A DNA stretch of 64,000 nt. Source: Rhizobium sp. CG5. GTDB lineage: Bacteria > Pseudomonadota > Alphaproteobacteria > Rhizobiales > Rhizobiaceae. The position numbers were made by a program, and so were the translations under genes. Shown in pieces: positions 56,808 to 64,000 of this stretch; the stretch's first letter is position 1, and each line of letters begins with the position of its first letter. Below the pieces are notes generated by a model that worked only from the letters and a program-made list of their open reading frames with translations, did no database searches and was not told the DNA's origin. The stretch spans positions 5,461 to 69,460 of the forward strand of contig NZ_JABAEF010000021.1 in the NCBI RefSeq assembly GCF_023701945.1, in the 5' to 3' direction.

Positions 56808-57767
56808 CTACTTCAGCACACCGACTTCCTTGTAATACCGTTCCGCCCCCGGATGCAGCGGCACCGGCATGCCGTCGATCGCCTTCTTCACATCGATCGC
56901 CTTGGCGGCCGCATGGGCGGCCGTCAGCGCCGGCAGGTTTTCAAACAGCAGTTTTGTCATCTGGTAGGCGGTCTCCTCCGACACGCCCTCGTGGGTGATC
57001 AGGAAATTGCCGACCGCCGCCGTCTCCACATCTTCCGTCTGGCCCTCATAGGTGCCGGCCGGAATGATCGCCGGCAGATAGGGCGCGCCGATCTTTTCCA
57101 CATCGGCCTTCGGCACGGCGACCACATTGATCTTCAGCGAGGTGGCAAGGTCGCGGATCGAGGCGACGCCCATGCCGGCCGATTGCAGCGTCGCATCGAG
57201 CTGGCGGTTCTTGATCAGTTCGACGGATTCGGCAAAGGGCAGATATTCCGCCCGGCCGAGATCGCCATAGCTCATGCCGGCGGCGGTCAGAATGGCGCGG
57301 GCATTGAGTTCGGTGCCGGATTTCGGCGCGCCGACCGACAGGCTCTTGCCCTTCAGGTCGGCGAGCGTCTTGATGCCCGACTCCTGGCTGGCGACGATCT
57401 GGATATAGTTCGAATAGATGCCGGCAATGCCGCGCAGCTTGTCCAGCTTGCCCGGAAAGCCCGCTTCCTTGTTGCCGTCCCAGGCCATCTGCACGGAATC
57501 ACCGAGCGAGAAACCGATCTCGCCGCGCCCGGCCTGCAGCAGGTTGAGATTTTCCACCGAGGCCTTGGTGGCCTGCACCTGCGTCGTCACGCCGGCAATA
57601 TTGTCGCCGTAGATCTTCGAGAGCGCAACGCCGAGCGGATAATAGACGCCCGAGGTTCCGCCGGTCAAAACGTTGATGAATTCGGCAGCTCTCGCCGTGG
57701 CACTGCCAAACGCGGTCGAGATTGCCAGCGCTCCGGCAAAAACGGCAATCCGTGGTGATATCGTCAT
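56808..57767 (-). CDS. TAXI-family TRAP substrate-binding protein
   Basis: A 319-residue periplasmic binding protein. The start MTISPRIAVFAGALAISTAF at ATG 57765-57767 follows GGAGGA; an upstream in-frame extension is not needed. After the signal peptide the mature part begins AEFINVLTGGTSGVYYPLGV, the TAXI hallmark, and includes GEIGFSLGDSVQMAWDGN and GKSLSVGAPKSGTELNARAI. It heads an operon with the fused permease and DUF1850 genes, from which it is separated by repeat copy C. Confidence 0.94.
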   Translation of the reverse strand: MTISPRIAVFAGALAISTAFGSATARAAEFINVLTGGTSGVYYPLGVALSKIYGDNIAGVTTQVQATKASVENLNLLQAGRGEIGFSLGDSVQMAWDGNKEAGFPGKLDKLRGIAGIYSNYIQIVASQESGIKTLADLKGKSLSVGAPKSGTELNARAILTAAGMSYGDLGRAEYLPFAESVELIKNRQLDATLQSAGMGVASIRDLATSLKINVVAVPKADVEKIGAPYLPAIIPAGTYEGQTEDVETAAVGNFLITHEGVSEETAYQMTKLLFENLPALTAAHAAAKAIDVKKAIDGMPVPLHPGAERYYKEVGVLK

Positions 57768-57854
57768 GATTGTCCTCCCAAACAACGCAAGTGATGGGGG
57801 CATCATGGGCAGCGGCAGACAATGCGTCAACCGCTGAAAGCCAGAAAGGGAGTA
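57768..57854. other. Spacer before the TAXI operon
   Basis: This 87-base spacer carries the ribosome-binding site of the binding-protein gene and, probably together with the edge of the palindromic element, its promoter. No other feature is seen. Confidence 0.4.
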
Positions 57855-58118
57855 ATACCAAGTCTCGATGATAGGAACCTATAGGATGGCTTATGGCAGG
57901 TCTCTGGCTAGGCGCGGTGCGCAGGGCGATGCTGTCGCATCGGCCAAGCGGCGCAACAACGCCAGAGGCCTGCCATAAGCCACCTTCGGCCGGCTTCTCG
58001 GACCTTCTGGCGTCGTCGAGCCCCTCGACCGATGCGTCAGCATCGCTCTTCAGACCTCTCCTAGCCAGCAGGACCGATCGAGCCGGTCCTATAGGTTCCT
58101 ATCATCGAGACTTGGTAT
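57855..58118. mobile_element. MITE-like 264-bp palindromic element with 32-bp terminal inverted repeats
   Basis: The ends, 57855-57886 and 58087-58118, are perfect 32-base inverted copies (ATACCAAGTCTCGATGATAG inward). Symmetry continues inside about the same centre (near 57986): CTGGCTAGG (57904) with CCTAGCCAG (58060), and 57924-57943 with 58029-58048 at 18 of 20. A second, off-centre hairpin pairs 57888-57908 with 57962-57982. A TA lies inside each tip, as would follow insertion by an IS630/Tc1-type transposase, but that is inference. There is no ORF of note. It sits 11 bases after xseB. Confidence 0.75.
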
Positions 58119-58128
58119 CAGCGTCCGG

Positions 58129-58383
58129 TTATTCCCGGTCGAGCGGCTCCACGCCGGCCGGTTTGCCGGCCCGGTCGAGGCGGATCTTTTCGATGCGGTT
58201 TTCGGCGGCCGACAGCAGCGTTTCGCAATGCTTCTTCAGGAGTTCGCCGCGCTCGTAGATGGCGATGGATTCGTCCAGCGCCACGTCGCCGCGCTCCAGC
58301 CGGGCAACGATGCTTTCCAGTTCGGCCACGGCCTTCTCGAAGGAATAGCCGGTCAGATCAGTGGCAGCGGCGCTCTCGGTCAT
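58129..58383 (-). CDS. xseB: Exodeoxyribonuclease VII small subunit
   Basis: An 84-residue subunit with the family line YSFEKAVAELESIVARLERG followed by DVALDESIAIYERGELLKKH. It joins XseA to form the nuclease that degrades single-stranded DNA. ATG 58381-58383 has AGGG six bases upstream; a TTG two codons earlier is less likely. It lies seven bases after the deacetylase-like gene on the same strand. Confidence 0.94.
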   Translation of the reverse strand: MTESAAATDLTGYSFEKAVAELESIVARLERGDVALDESIAIYERGELLKKHCETLLSAAENRIEKIRLDRAGKPAGVEPLDRE

Positions 58384-58390
58384 CGTCAAC

Positions 58391-59326
58391 TCAACCCTTT
58401 ATCAGTCGCAGAATGTGCAGGCCCGCCGATTCGGCCAGACCTTCCAGATCATAACCGCCTTCGAGAAGGCTGACGACCCGGTTATGGGCAAATTTGTCGG
58501 CCACTTCCAGCAGCCGTCCGGTCGCCCAGTCAAAGTCCTCACCGACCAGGTTGATCTGCGCCAGCGGATCGCGGTGATGGGCGTCGAAGCCCGCGGAGAT
58601 CAAAATGAGATCCGGCGAAAAATCATGGAGCGCCGTCAGCACCCGCGATTTGAACGCCTCGCGAAAGTGGTCGGAGCCGACATTCGGCGACAGCGGTGCG
58701 TTGACGATATTGCCATATCTGCCGGTCTCGTCCTTGGCGCCGGTGCCGGGATAAAGCGGCATCTGGTGGGTCGAACAGAACAGCACCGAGGGGTCGTCGA
58801 AGAAAATGTCCTGGGTCCCATTGCCGTGATGCACGTCCCAGTCGACGATTGCGACGCGCTCCACGCCATGCACCTTCTGGGCATGGCGGGCGGCAATCGC
58901 CACCGTGTTGAAGAAGCAGAAGCCCATGGCCTTGTTCTTCTCGGCATGGTGGCCCGGCGGCCGGCCGGCGACGAAGGCATTGTCGGCGACACCCGTCATC
59001 ACATCGTCGACGGCCGCCATCGCTCCGCCGATCGCCGTCAGCGCTGCCTGCAGGCTTTTTGGCGAGGCATAGGTATCGGCCTCGATCTGGTTGATCTCGC
59101 CCTCCTCTTCCGGGATCTGCCGCATCACCGAAAACAGATGTTCTTCCGGATGGGCGAGCAGCACCGCATCCTCGTTGGCGATTTTTGCCTCGATCCGCTC
59201 GAGGCTTGCGAAATTGGGGTGTTCCAGCGCGATATTGAGCGAACGCAGCCGGTCGGCGCGCTCGGGATGGCCGGGCGGCGTGTGGTGTTCGAGAAAAACG
59301 GCGTTTTCGTAAAGACGTGTCGTCAT
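58391..59326 (-). CDS. Histone deacetylase family protein (AcuC/AphA-like)
   Basis: A 311-residue zinc hydrolase of the class II deacetylase-like family. Key motifs: GRPPGHHAEKNKAMGFCFFN (catalytic His pair), IVDWDVHHGNGTQDIFFDDP (zinc ligands D and H), PLYPGTGAKDETGRYGNIVN and SAGFDAHHRDPLAQ (third zinc Asp). Bacterial members deacetylate polyamines or other acetyl amides. It is followed by xseB after seven bases, an arrangement typical for rhizobia. Confidence 0.94.
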   Translation of the reverse strand: MTTRLYENAVFLEHHTPPGHPERADRLRSLNIALEHPNFASLERIEAKIANEDAVLLAHPEEHLFSVMRQIPEEEGEINQIEADTYASPKSLQAALTAIGGAMAAVDDVMTGVADNAFVAGRPPGHHAEKNKAMGFCFFNTVAIAARHAQKVHGVERVAIVDWDVHHGNGTQDIFFDDPSVLFCSTHQMPLYPGTGAKDETGRYGNIVNAPLSPNVGSDHFREAFKSRVLTALHDFSPDLILISAGFDAHHRDPLAQINLVGEDFDWATGRLLEVADKFAHNRVVSLLEGGYDLEGLAESAGLHILRLIKG

Positions 59327-59509
59327 GGTTTGATCCCTTTGCGCCTAGCTTACGGAATGCCACTGTCATGTACCACCGCCGAAACGTTGGGCCCCGGCCT
59401 TTGTCAACAAGACCGCGTGCGAACCAATTTTGGCCATGCCTTGTCCTCTATTGCCGAATACCCTTAACTAGGGCGGCGAATGGCAGGATCAGGGGCTTGG
59501 GGGAAAGAC

Positions 59510-59911
59510 ATGAAAAACAGCGAACGGGTCGATGTGCTGGAGATCCGCATTCCCTTCCGCGATATCGACATGATGGGGGTCATGCACAATGCCGCCTATA
59601 TCACCCATGCCGAGGCGGCCCTTGCCCATTTCTGGCGCCATCGTCCGCAGCTGGAGGGCGAACCGCTGTTTTCCGCCTCGCGCATCGAATGCCGCCTGCA
59701 CCAGCCCCTGCAACTCGATGACGTCGCACGCTTCACGGTGCGCATCGACAAGATCGGCGGCAAGTCGATCGGCTTCAACATCTCGGTCGACAAGAGCAAG
59801 CGCCAGATGGCCGAGATCGAAATGATCTGGACCGCCCACGACCGCGAAACCGCCGCCCCGATCGCCCTGCCGGAAGACATCCGTGACTGGCTGTATCAAT
59901 ATCTGCCGTAA
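59510..59911 (+). CDS. Acyl-CoA thioesterase, 4HBT/YbgC-like hotdog
   Basis: A 133-residue hotdog protein. The start MKNSERVDVLEIRIPFRDID at ATG 59510 has GGGGAAAG upstream; an in-frame ATG at 59480 is less likely. RDIDMMGVMHNAAYITHAEA has the Asp and the H-N/Y pattern of the YbgC/4HBT active site (D-x-x-x-x-x-H-N-x-x-Y), where Asp is the catalytic residue. It should hydrolyse short acyl-CoA or aromatic-CoA esters. It stands alone, divergent from the deacetylase-like gene. Confidence 0.88.
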   Translation: MKNSERVDVLEIRIPFRDIDMMGVMHNAAYITHAEAALAHFWRHRPQLEGEPLFSASRIECRLHQPLQLDDVARFTVRIDKIGGKSIGFNISVDKSKRQMAEIEMIWTAHDRETAAPIALPEDIRDWLYQYLP

Positions 59912-59927
59912 GGGCGTTGCTCCATCC

Positions 59928-60449
59928 TCAAAAACTCCCCGGCGGATACTCTCCGCAATCATACAGCACGCCGTCCGGCTTTGTGCCGCCCTGGGTGCAG
60001 AAGATGCCGCCCCAATGGTAGCCGGTGCCGGATTTTGTCTGGACCTTGTACCATTTGTACTGGTCGAACCAGATGTCGGGATCTTCGAGAATCCGGATCG
60101 GCTGGCCGGGCTTGAGGCTGGCCTTCTTGGCGCTGTCCATGCTCGGGCCTTGGCGCAGGATGCCGCCATAGGAGAAGGCGGTCAGCTGGTCGAGCGGCGT
60201 CGCCTCCTGTTCGGCTTTCGCCTCGCGCTCCATCTCGATCATGGTCTGCACATCGCCGGTGCAGCCCTCCGGCAAAAGCGTCCATTTGGCCTCGTCGGCA
60301 AAACAGGCGCCGATCTCGCCGGGGCGGCAGAGCTTTGCCACCGCCTGCTCGCAGGCCTGCCCGAACCCCTGTGCCTGCAAGGGGGCGGTGAGGCCGCCCG
60401 ACAGCAGCAGGGTGGATAGGGTGATGATCCGTCTGGTCTTGGCGTGCAT
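59928..60449 (-). CDS. Exported protein with SH3-like C-terminus, unknown function
   Basis: A 173-residue protein with a signal peptide (RRIITLSTLLLSGGLTAPLQA). The mature part has four cysteines in its first half (QACEQAVAKLCRPGEIGACF and LLPEGCTG) and two more near the end (GIFCTQGG, VLYDCGEYPPG). ASLKPGQPIRILEDPDIWFD and QYKWYKVQTKSGTGYHWGGI resemble an SH3-like fold. I recognise no named family. It converges on the thioesterase gene. Confidence 0.65.
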   Translation of the reverse strand: MHAKTRRIITLSTLLLSGGLTAPLQAQGFGQACEQAVAKLCRPGEIGACFADEAKWTLLPEGCTGDVQTMIEMEREAKAEQEATPLDQLTAFSYGGILRQGPSMDSAKKASLKPGQPIRILEDPDIWFDQYKWYKVQTKSGTGYHWGGIFCTQGGTKPDGVLYDCGEYPPGSF

Positions 60450-60567
60450 GAGGGCCTCCCCGGGGCTTTTTGGCAGCGGGCATAAGGGCCGCCGCTGTCA
60501 GGCCCGCATGGTAGCGGGTCCATGGGCCGGTGCACGGGCTATTTTGGGGTTTTGGCGGCCAAGGTTC

Positions 60568-60695
60568 ACCCTCTCTGGCCTGCCGGCCATCTCCCCCACA
60601 AGGGGGGAGAAGACTCGTGGAAACCGCTCGCTTTTATTCGCAGAGGGCAAGGCTGTATTAAGCCCTCCCCCTTGTGGGGAGGGTGGGGAGGGGCC
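60568..60695. repeat. Palindromic intergenic repeat (copy D)
   Basis: A 128-base element between the exported SH3-like protein gene and the sorbosone dehydrogenase-like gene. The left part, ACCCTCTCTGGCCTGCCGGC followed by CATCTCCCCCACAAGGGGGG, matches the left half of copies A and B with substitutions; the right half (CCCTCCCCCTTGTGGGGAGG followed by GTGGGGAGGGG) is a diverged mirror. It is the most degraded of the four elements. Confidence 0.75.
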
Positions 60696-60763
60696 TTTTC
60701 CAGACGCGATTGCCTGCCTGTGTGGGGGCAAACTGGCTCTGCCGCTTATGGTGCAGCCCGAGA

Positions 60764-62059
60764 TCAGGCCGCCGTCACGCGCCAGATCACGTCGCCGACA
60801 TCATCGGCAACCAGCAGCGAGCCATCCGGGCCGATCTTCACGCCGACCGGGCGGCCGTAGGAGAATTTCTCGTCAGGCGCCAGGAAGCCGGTCAGGATAT
60901 CGCGCGGCGGGCCGGAGGGGCGGCCGTTCTCGAACGGCACGAAGATCACCCGGTAGCCGCTGAGCGTCGAGCGGTTCCACGAGCCGTGCTGGCCGATCAC
61001 CATGCCGTCGGGAAAGCCCGGCAGCGTGCCGGCCGGTAGCCAGCAAAGGCCGAGCGAGGCGGTATGGCCGCCCAGCGCATAGTCGGGGGTCAGCGCCGAT
61101 GCGACCAGCGCTGCATCCTGCGGCACCCGGTCGTCGACGGTCTGGCCCCAGTAGCAGAACGGCCAGCCATAAAAGCCGCCGTCGCGCACCGAAGTGAGAT
61201 AATCCGGCGGCGTTTCGTCGCCAAGCCCGTCGCGCTCGTTGACCACGGTCCACAGCATGTTGGTCGACGGTTCGAAGGCAAGGCCCACCGGATTGCGCAG
61301 GCCGCCGGCAAAGATGCGGTTGGTGCCGGTGGTGAGGTCGAGTTCGTAGATCGCGGCGCGGCCTTCCTCGACCTCCATGCCGTTTTCGGCAATGTTGCTG
61401 AGCGAGCCGACGCCGACATAGAGTTTCGTGCCGTCGCTATTGGCCAAAAGGCTGCGCGTCCAGTGGCCGGCCGGCTTGAAATCGGCGATCTTGCGGCCGG
61501 TCGCCTCGATCCGCGTCGCACCGTCGCTATAGGGATAGGCCACCACGCCGTCGGTATTGCCGACATAGAAGGTGCCGTCGAGCATCGCCATGCCGAAGGG
61601 ATGGTTGAGCCCCTCCATGAACACATGCCGGGTTTCCGCCACGCCGTCGCCGTCCGTGTCGCGCAGCAGCGTGATGCGGTTGGCGCTGACGCCGACGGCG
61701 GCGGCCCGCTTCATCGTCGAGTACATGGCATAATCGAACGGCGTCTTGATGCGGCCGCCATCGACCCCCAGCGCTTCGGCAATCAGCACGTCGCCGTTGG
61801 GCAGGACATGGATCCAGCGCGGGTGCTTCAGGCCCTTGGCAAAGGCATTGACCTTGAGCCCGGGGGCGACCGTCGGCACATGGCCGTCGCTCCAGCCCTT
61901 GGCCGTCGGCATTTTCAAGGTCGGAATGCGTTGCGGCTGGGCCTCGGGAATGGCGGGTGCAGCTCCCACGGCCGGCGCATGCGGGCTTTTCCCCCAGCGC
62001 CGCATGAGGATCATCACGGCACCTATCATGGCAACAATGCGGGCGAAAATATCTGACAT
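60764..62059 (-). CDS. Sorbosone dehydrogenase / soluble glucose dehydrogenase-like protein
   Basis: A 431-residue beta-propeller protein starting MSDIFARIVAMIGAVMILMR at ATG 62057-62059, behind GAGGATAG. An uncleaved membrane anchor is followed by a proline-rich linker and the propeller: FAKGLKHPRWIHVLPNGDVL, NRITLLRDTDGDGVAETRHV, LNHPFGMAMLDGTFYVGNTD, AGGLRNPVGLAFEPSTNMLW and GQHGSWNRSTLSGYRVIFVP. These match the sorbosone dehydrogenase/GSDH family, some of which use PQQ. pqqE and pqqD lie 0.7-2 kb upstream on the same strand, which fits a PQQ enzyme but does not prove it. Confidence 0.88.
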   Translation of the reverse strand: MSDIFARIVAMIGAVMILMRRWGKSPHAPAVGAAPAIPEAQPQRIPTLKMPTAKGWSDGHVPTVAPGLKVNAFAKGLKHPRWIHVLPNGDVLIAEALGVDGGRIKTPFDYAMYSTMKRAAAVGVSANRITLLRDTDGDGVAETRHVFMEGLNHPFGMAMLDGTFYVGNTDGVVAYPYSDGATRIEATGRKIADFKPAGHWTRSLLANSDGTKLYVGVGSLSNIAENGMEVEEGRAAIYELDLTTGTNRIFAGGLRNPVGLAFEPSTNMLWTVVNERDGLGDETPPDYLTSVRDGGFYGWPFCYWGQTVDDRVPQDAALVASALTPDYALGGHTASLGLCWLPAGTLPGFPDGMVIGQHGSWNRSTLSGYRVIFVPFENGRPSGPPRDILTGFLAPDEKFSYGRPVGVKIGPDGSLLVADDVGDVIWRVTAA

Positions 62060-62243
62060 GCCGTCTATCCTCTTCAAGCTCTTTGCGCGGACCATAGCCG
62101 ATGGCCGGTCTGCTTGGAACTGACGAAGCGCAGCTTTTTGCAGGTGCCGCGCAGGCGGCAATAGCCCGTCTTGCGGACACGGCTTTACGGCCGTCGACGG
62201 GCAGCCGACGGGCCTTTGTTTCGTCTGGGTCGGGTCGCTTGGA

Positions 62244-62534
62244 CTACTTGTTCTTCAGCAGCCAGATCTTGCCGGCCATGGTGATCTCGTGGGCATCCTC
62301 TTCGAGGACTTCCGACAGATTGCGGCGCTGCAGGAAGCCAAGCGCGCGCAGCTCGTCCACGGTCGTGTTGGTCAGGAACTTGACCTTTTGCGGCCGTTCC
62401 TTGAAGCGGTCGGTGCGGGCATAGGTGATGCCGGCGTTCTCGTGCGTCCACCGCTTGGCGGGCTGGGGAAAGAGGTCGCCATCATTGGCAAGTTTCAACC
62501 CGCGGATTTGGGTCGGTGTCAGCTCGATCATCAT
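62244..62534 (-). CDS. Hypothetical protein
   Basis: A 96-residue soluble protein starting MMIELTPTQIRGLKLANDGD. ATG 62532-62534 is preceded by AAGGACAC; the reading frame is open to 62666, but the extra 44 residues are not needed. It contains FPQPAKRWTHENAGITYART, RFKERPQKVKFLTNTTVDEL and RALGFLQRRNLSEVLEEDAH. The start of the sequence (ELTPTQIRGLKLA-type) looks like a small helix-turn-helix or MarR-like start, but I do not recognise the family. Confidence 0.55.
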   Translation of the reverse strand: MMIELTPTQIRGLKLANDGDLFPQPAKRWTHENAGITYARTDRFKERPQKVKFLTNTTVDELRALGFLQRRNLSEVLEEDAHEITMAGKIWLLKNK

Positions 62535-62717
62535 GTGTCCTTGAGAGGTTTTAAAAGGGGCCGGGCCGTGAAAGAACGGCTCAATAAAGGCGCCTGTCGC
62601 GTATCGTAGCTTCTCGGTATCAGATAACCCCACCCAATTACTAGGTTGAACGGCCTTATTTCTCATGCAAATGGCGGTTCTTGGGGCAAGAAGAGCCTAA
62701 ACAGCCCGGATTTATGC
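62535..62717. other. Spacer between pqqE and the hypothetical gene
   Basis: This 183-base spacer on the minus-strand path from pqqE to the hypothetical gene holds no hairpin with a T tract and no repeat. The in-frame extension of the hypothetical gene covers its left part but lacks a ribosome-binding site. Confidence 0.4.
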
Positions 62718-63833
62718 CTATCGCCCGCGATAGACGAAGGCCGCAGGCACCGCCAGCCCGTCCTCTTCGGCCTGCGTGGCAAGCGTCCCATGCAGCGGCG
62801 CATGCTGGCAGACCGGGTCGACGGCGGCCGGATCGCCGGCAAGCGCCATGGCCTGGCAGCGGCAGCCGCCGAAATCGATATGCTTGCGGGCGCAGCTGCG
62901 GCAGGGCTCCTGCATCCAGCCGTCGCCGCGATAGGCATTGAAGGCCTGGCCGCCATACCAGATCTCGGCAAGCGGCGTCTGGCGCACATCGTCGAACTGC
63001 AAGCCCTTAATCGTCTCGGCGGCGTGGCAGGGCAGCACGCGTCCTGAAGGGGTGATGTTGAGGCCCGTCCGCCCCCAGCCGCCCATGCAGGCTTTCGGAT
63101 AGCGCGAGTGATGATCGGCCGGCACATAATCGATCACCAGCACGCCTTCGTGCCGGCGGCGCGCCGCCTCGACAAAGTCATTGGCCGACAGCACCTGCTC
63201 GCGCGTCGGCATCAGCGCCTGGCGGTTGCGCTCGGCCCAGCCGTGAAACTGCACCGTTGCGATTTCGATGCGCCGCGCCCCAAGCGCGATCGCCAGTTGT
63301 ACCATGCTTTCCAGCTCGTCCATGTTCTGCTTGTGGCAGACGGCATTGACGGTCAGCGGAATGCCGCTCACATGGGTCCAGCCGGCCACCGCCATCTTGC
63401 GGGCGTAGCCGCCGGCATAACCGCCGACCCGATCGGCTTTGTCCGGCGTCACGCCCTGGATCGACAGCTGCAGATGGTCGAGCCCCGCGTCGGCCAGCGC
63501 GCCGATGCGCGCCTCGGTCAGCCCGACGCCCGAGGTGATCAGGTTGGTATAGAGCCCGAACCCGGATGCAGCCCGGGTCAGCTCGACCAGATCGCGCCGC
63601 GACGCCGGCTCGCCGCCGGAGAGATGCAGATGCAGCACGCCGAGAGCGGCGGCCTGCCGGAACACCTCGATCCAATCCTCGGTCGAAAGCTCGTTTGCAC
63701 TTTCAGTCAGCTCCAGCGGATTGGAGCAATACGGACAGGCCAACGGACAGCGATGGGTCAGTTCCGCCAGCAGGGCGATCGGCGGCGGCGCTTGATGGGT
63801 GGCAAAGCGTTCGGGGGCCGGATGTTCGGTCAT
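62718..63833 (-). CDS. pqqE: Pyrroloquinoline quinone biosynthesis radical SAM protein
   Basis: PqqE crosslinks Glu and Tyr of the PqqA peptide, bound to PqqD, in PQQ synthesis. The 371-residue protein has the radical SAM cluster CPLACPYCS (C-x3-C-x2-C, about residue 29), LHLHLSGGEPASRRDLVEL, and a SPASM region with auxiliary cluster ligands in KACMGGWGRTGLNITPSGR, VLPCHAAE, PCRSCARKHIDFGGCRCQA and VDPVCQHAPLHG. It starts four bases inside the end of pqqD (ATGA overlap), the usual pqqDE coupling. Confidence 0.96.
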   Translation of the reverse strand: MTEHPAPERFATHQAPPPIALLAELTHRCPLACPYCSNPLELTESANELSTEDWIEVFRQAAALGVLHLHLSGGEPASRRDLVELTRAASGFGLYTNLITSGVGLTEARIGALADAGLDHLQLSIQGVTPDKADRVGGYAGGYARKMAVAGWTHVSGIPLTVNAVCHKQNMDELESMVQLAIALGARRIEIATVQFHGWAERNRQALMPTREQVLSANDFVEAARRRHEGVLVIDYVPADHHSRYPKACMGGWGRTGLNITPSGRVLPCHAAETIKGLQFDDVRQTPLAEIWYGGQAFNAYRGDGWMQEPCRSCARKHIDFGGCRCQAMALAGDPAAVDPVCQHAPLHGTLATQAEEDGLAVPAAFVYRGR

Positions 63834-64000
63834 CGGACGATCTCCAGCAGACGGCGGTTGGAGAATTCGCGGATAAAGGCGATCACGTCGGCCAGCACCT
63901 GATCCTGTGGCGCCTCGAACTGCCGGGCAAAACCCTCGGCAATCGCCGCCAGATCGCGGGTCCCGTCGAGCGCCTTGACGATGGCAACGGCGATCTCGTC
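63830..64000 (-). CDS. pqqD: PQQ biosynthesis chaperone (cut by window end)
   Basis: The last 56 residues are visible: DEIAVAIVKALDGTRDLAAI, then AEGFARQFEAPQDQVLADVI and AFIREFSNRRLLEIVR. This is the C-terminal winged-helix part of PqqD, which holds the PqqA precursor peptide for PqqE. The stop overlaps the pqqE start by four bases. The N-terminus lies beyond the window; pqqABC are presumably further upstream. Confidence 0.9.
   Translation of the reverse strand, partial: DEIAVAIVKALDGTRDLAAIAEGFARQFEAPQDQVLADVIAFIREFSNRRLLEIVR

Noticed and set aside
1..64000. CRISPR arrays, rRNA or tRNA genes, prophage
   Set aside because: No regularly spaced direct repeats, no conserved rRNA stretches or tRNA T-loop/acceptor pattern, and no phage structural or integrase proteins were recognised in the window.

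Overview
The window is high-G+C chromosomal DNA that looks like a member of the Rhizobiaceae (Rhizobium/Agrobacterium/Sinorhizobium group). The evidence is the gene content: a DUF1217 repeat protein, a BA14K-type protein, an HPE1-like secreted protein, a DmeR-DmeF metal efflux pair, PhoX, a TAXI-TRAP transporter, PQQ genes and several chemoreceptors ending in a W-x-x-F pentapeptide. The intergenic palindromic repeats resemble rhizobial RIME elements. All names come from reading protein motifs; no database search was possible.

Layout. 1-4.0 kb: two tandem sCache chemoreceptors on the minus strand whose signalling halves are almost identical in DNA. 4.4-7.4 kb: an HPE1-like secreted protein, purD and an acyltransferase. 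7.6-13 kb: tex, cfa, a hotdog thioesterase and ubiA. 13-14.5 kb: the dmeRF Ni/Co efflux operon with an operator-like palindrome. 14.6-18.3 kb: a DUF6101-like protein, a six-repeat DUF1217 protein and a small toxin-antitoxin-like pair bracketed by a 50-bp direct repeat. 18.4-21.7 kb: modABC behind a perfect palindrome, with a ModE-like regulator lacking the molybdate-binding half. 21.7-26.6 kb: a GlcD-type FAD oxidase, Sua5, a DUF4440 protein, a degenerate GGDEF protein and a hypothetical. 26.9-29.6 kb: a cobalamin riboswitch leading into a gbcAB-type Rieske demethylase and its reductase. 29.8-31.3 kb: a BA14K protein and a CorA-family transporter.

31.4-35.8 kb: a pentameric ligand-gated ion channel translationally coupled to a Cache-HAMP membrane sensor without an output domain, then phoX. 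36-39.4 kb: acyl-CoA dehydrogenase, a crotonase and a small secreted protein. 39.4-59.3 kb: the genes rlmD-like, tlyA, dxs, xseB and a histone-deacetylase-like gene, all on the minus strand. In rhizobia these usually sit close together; here they are spread out by three plus-strand chemoreceptors, a decayed second copy of tlyA, DUF4424 and YcxB-like genes, a pirin, a HEPN/MNT pair, a TAXI-TRAP system and a 264-bp MITE-like palindrome. 59.5-64 kb: a thioesterase, a secreted protein, a sorbosone-dehydrogenase-like protein, a hypothetical, pqqE and the end of pqqD.

Most notable are the Cache sensor/ligand-gated channel operon, the B12 riboswitch in front of a betaine-demethylase-type operon, and the duplicated tlyA-mcp block in which one tlyA has decayed while the receptor sensor domains have diverged.
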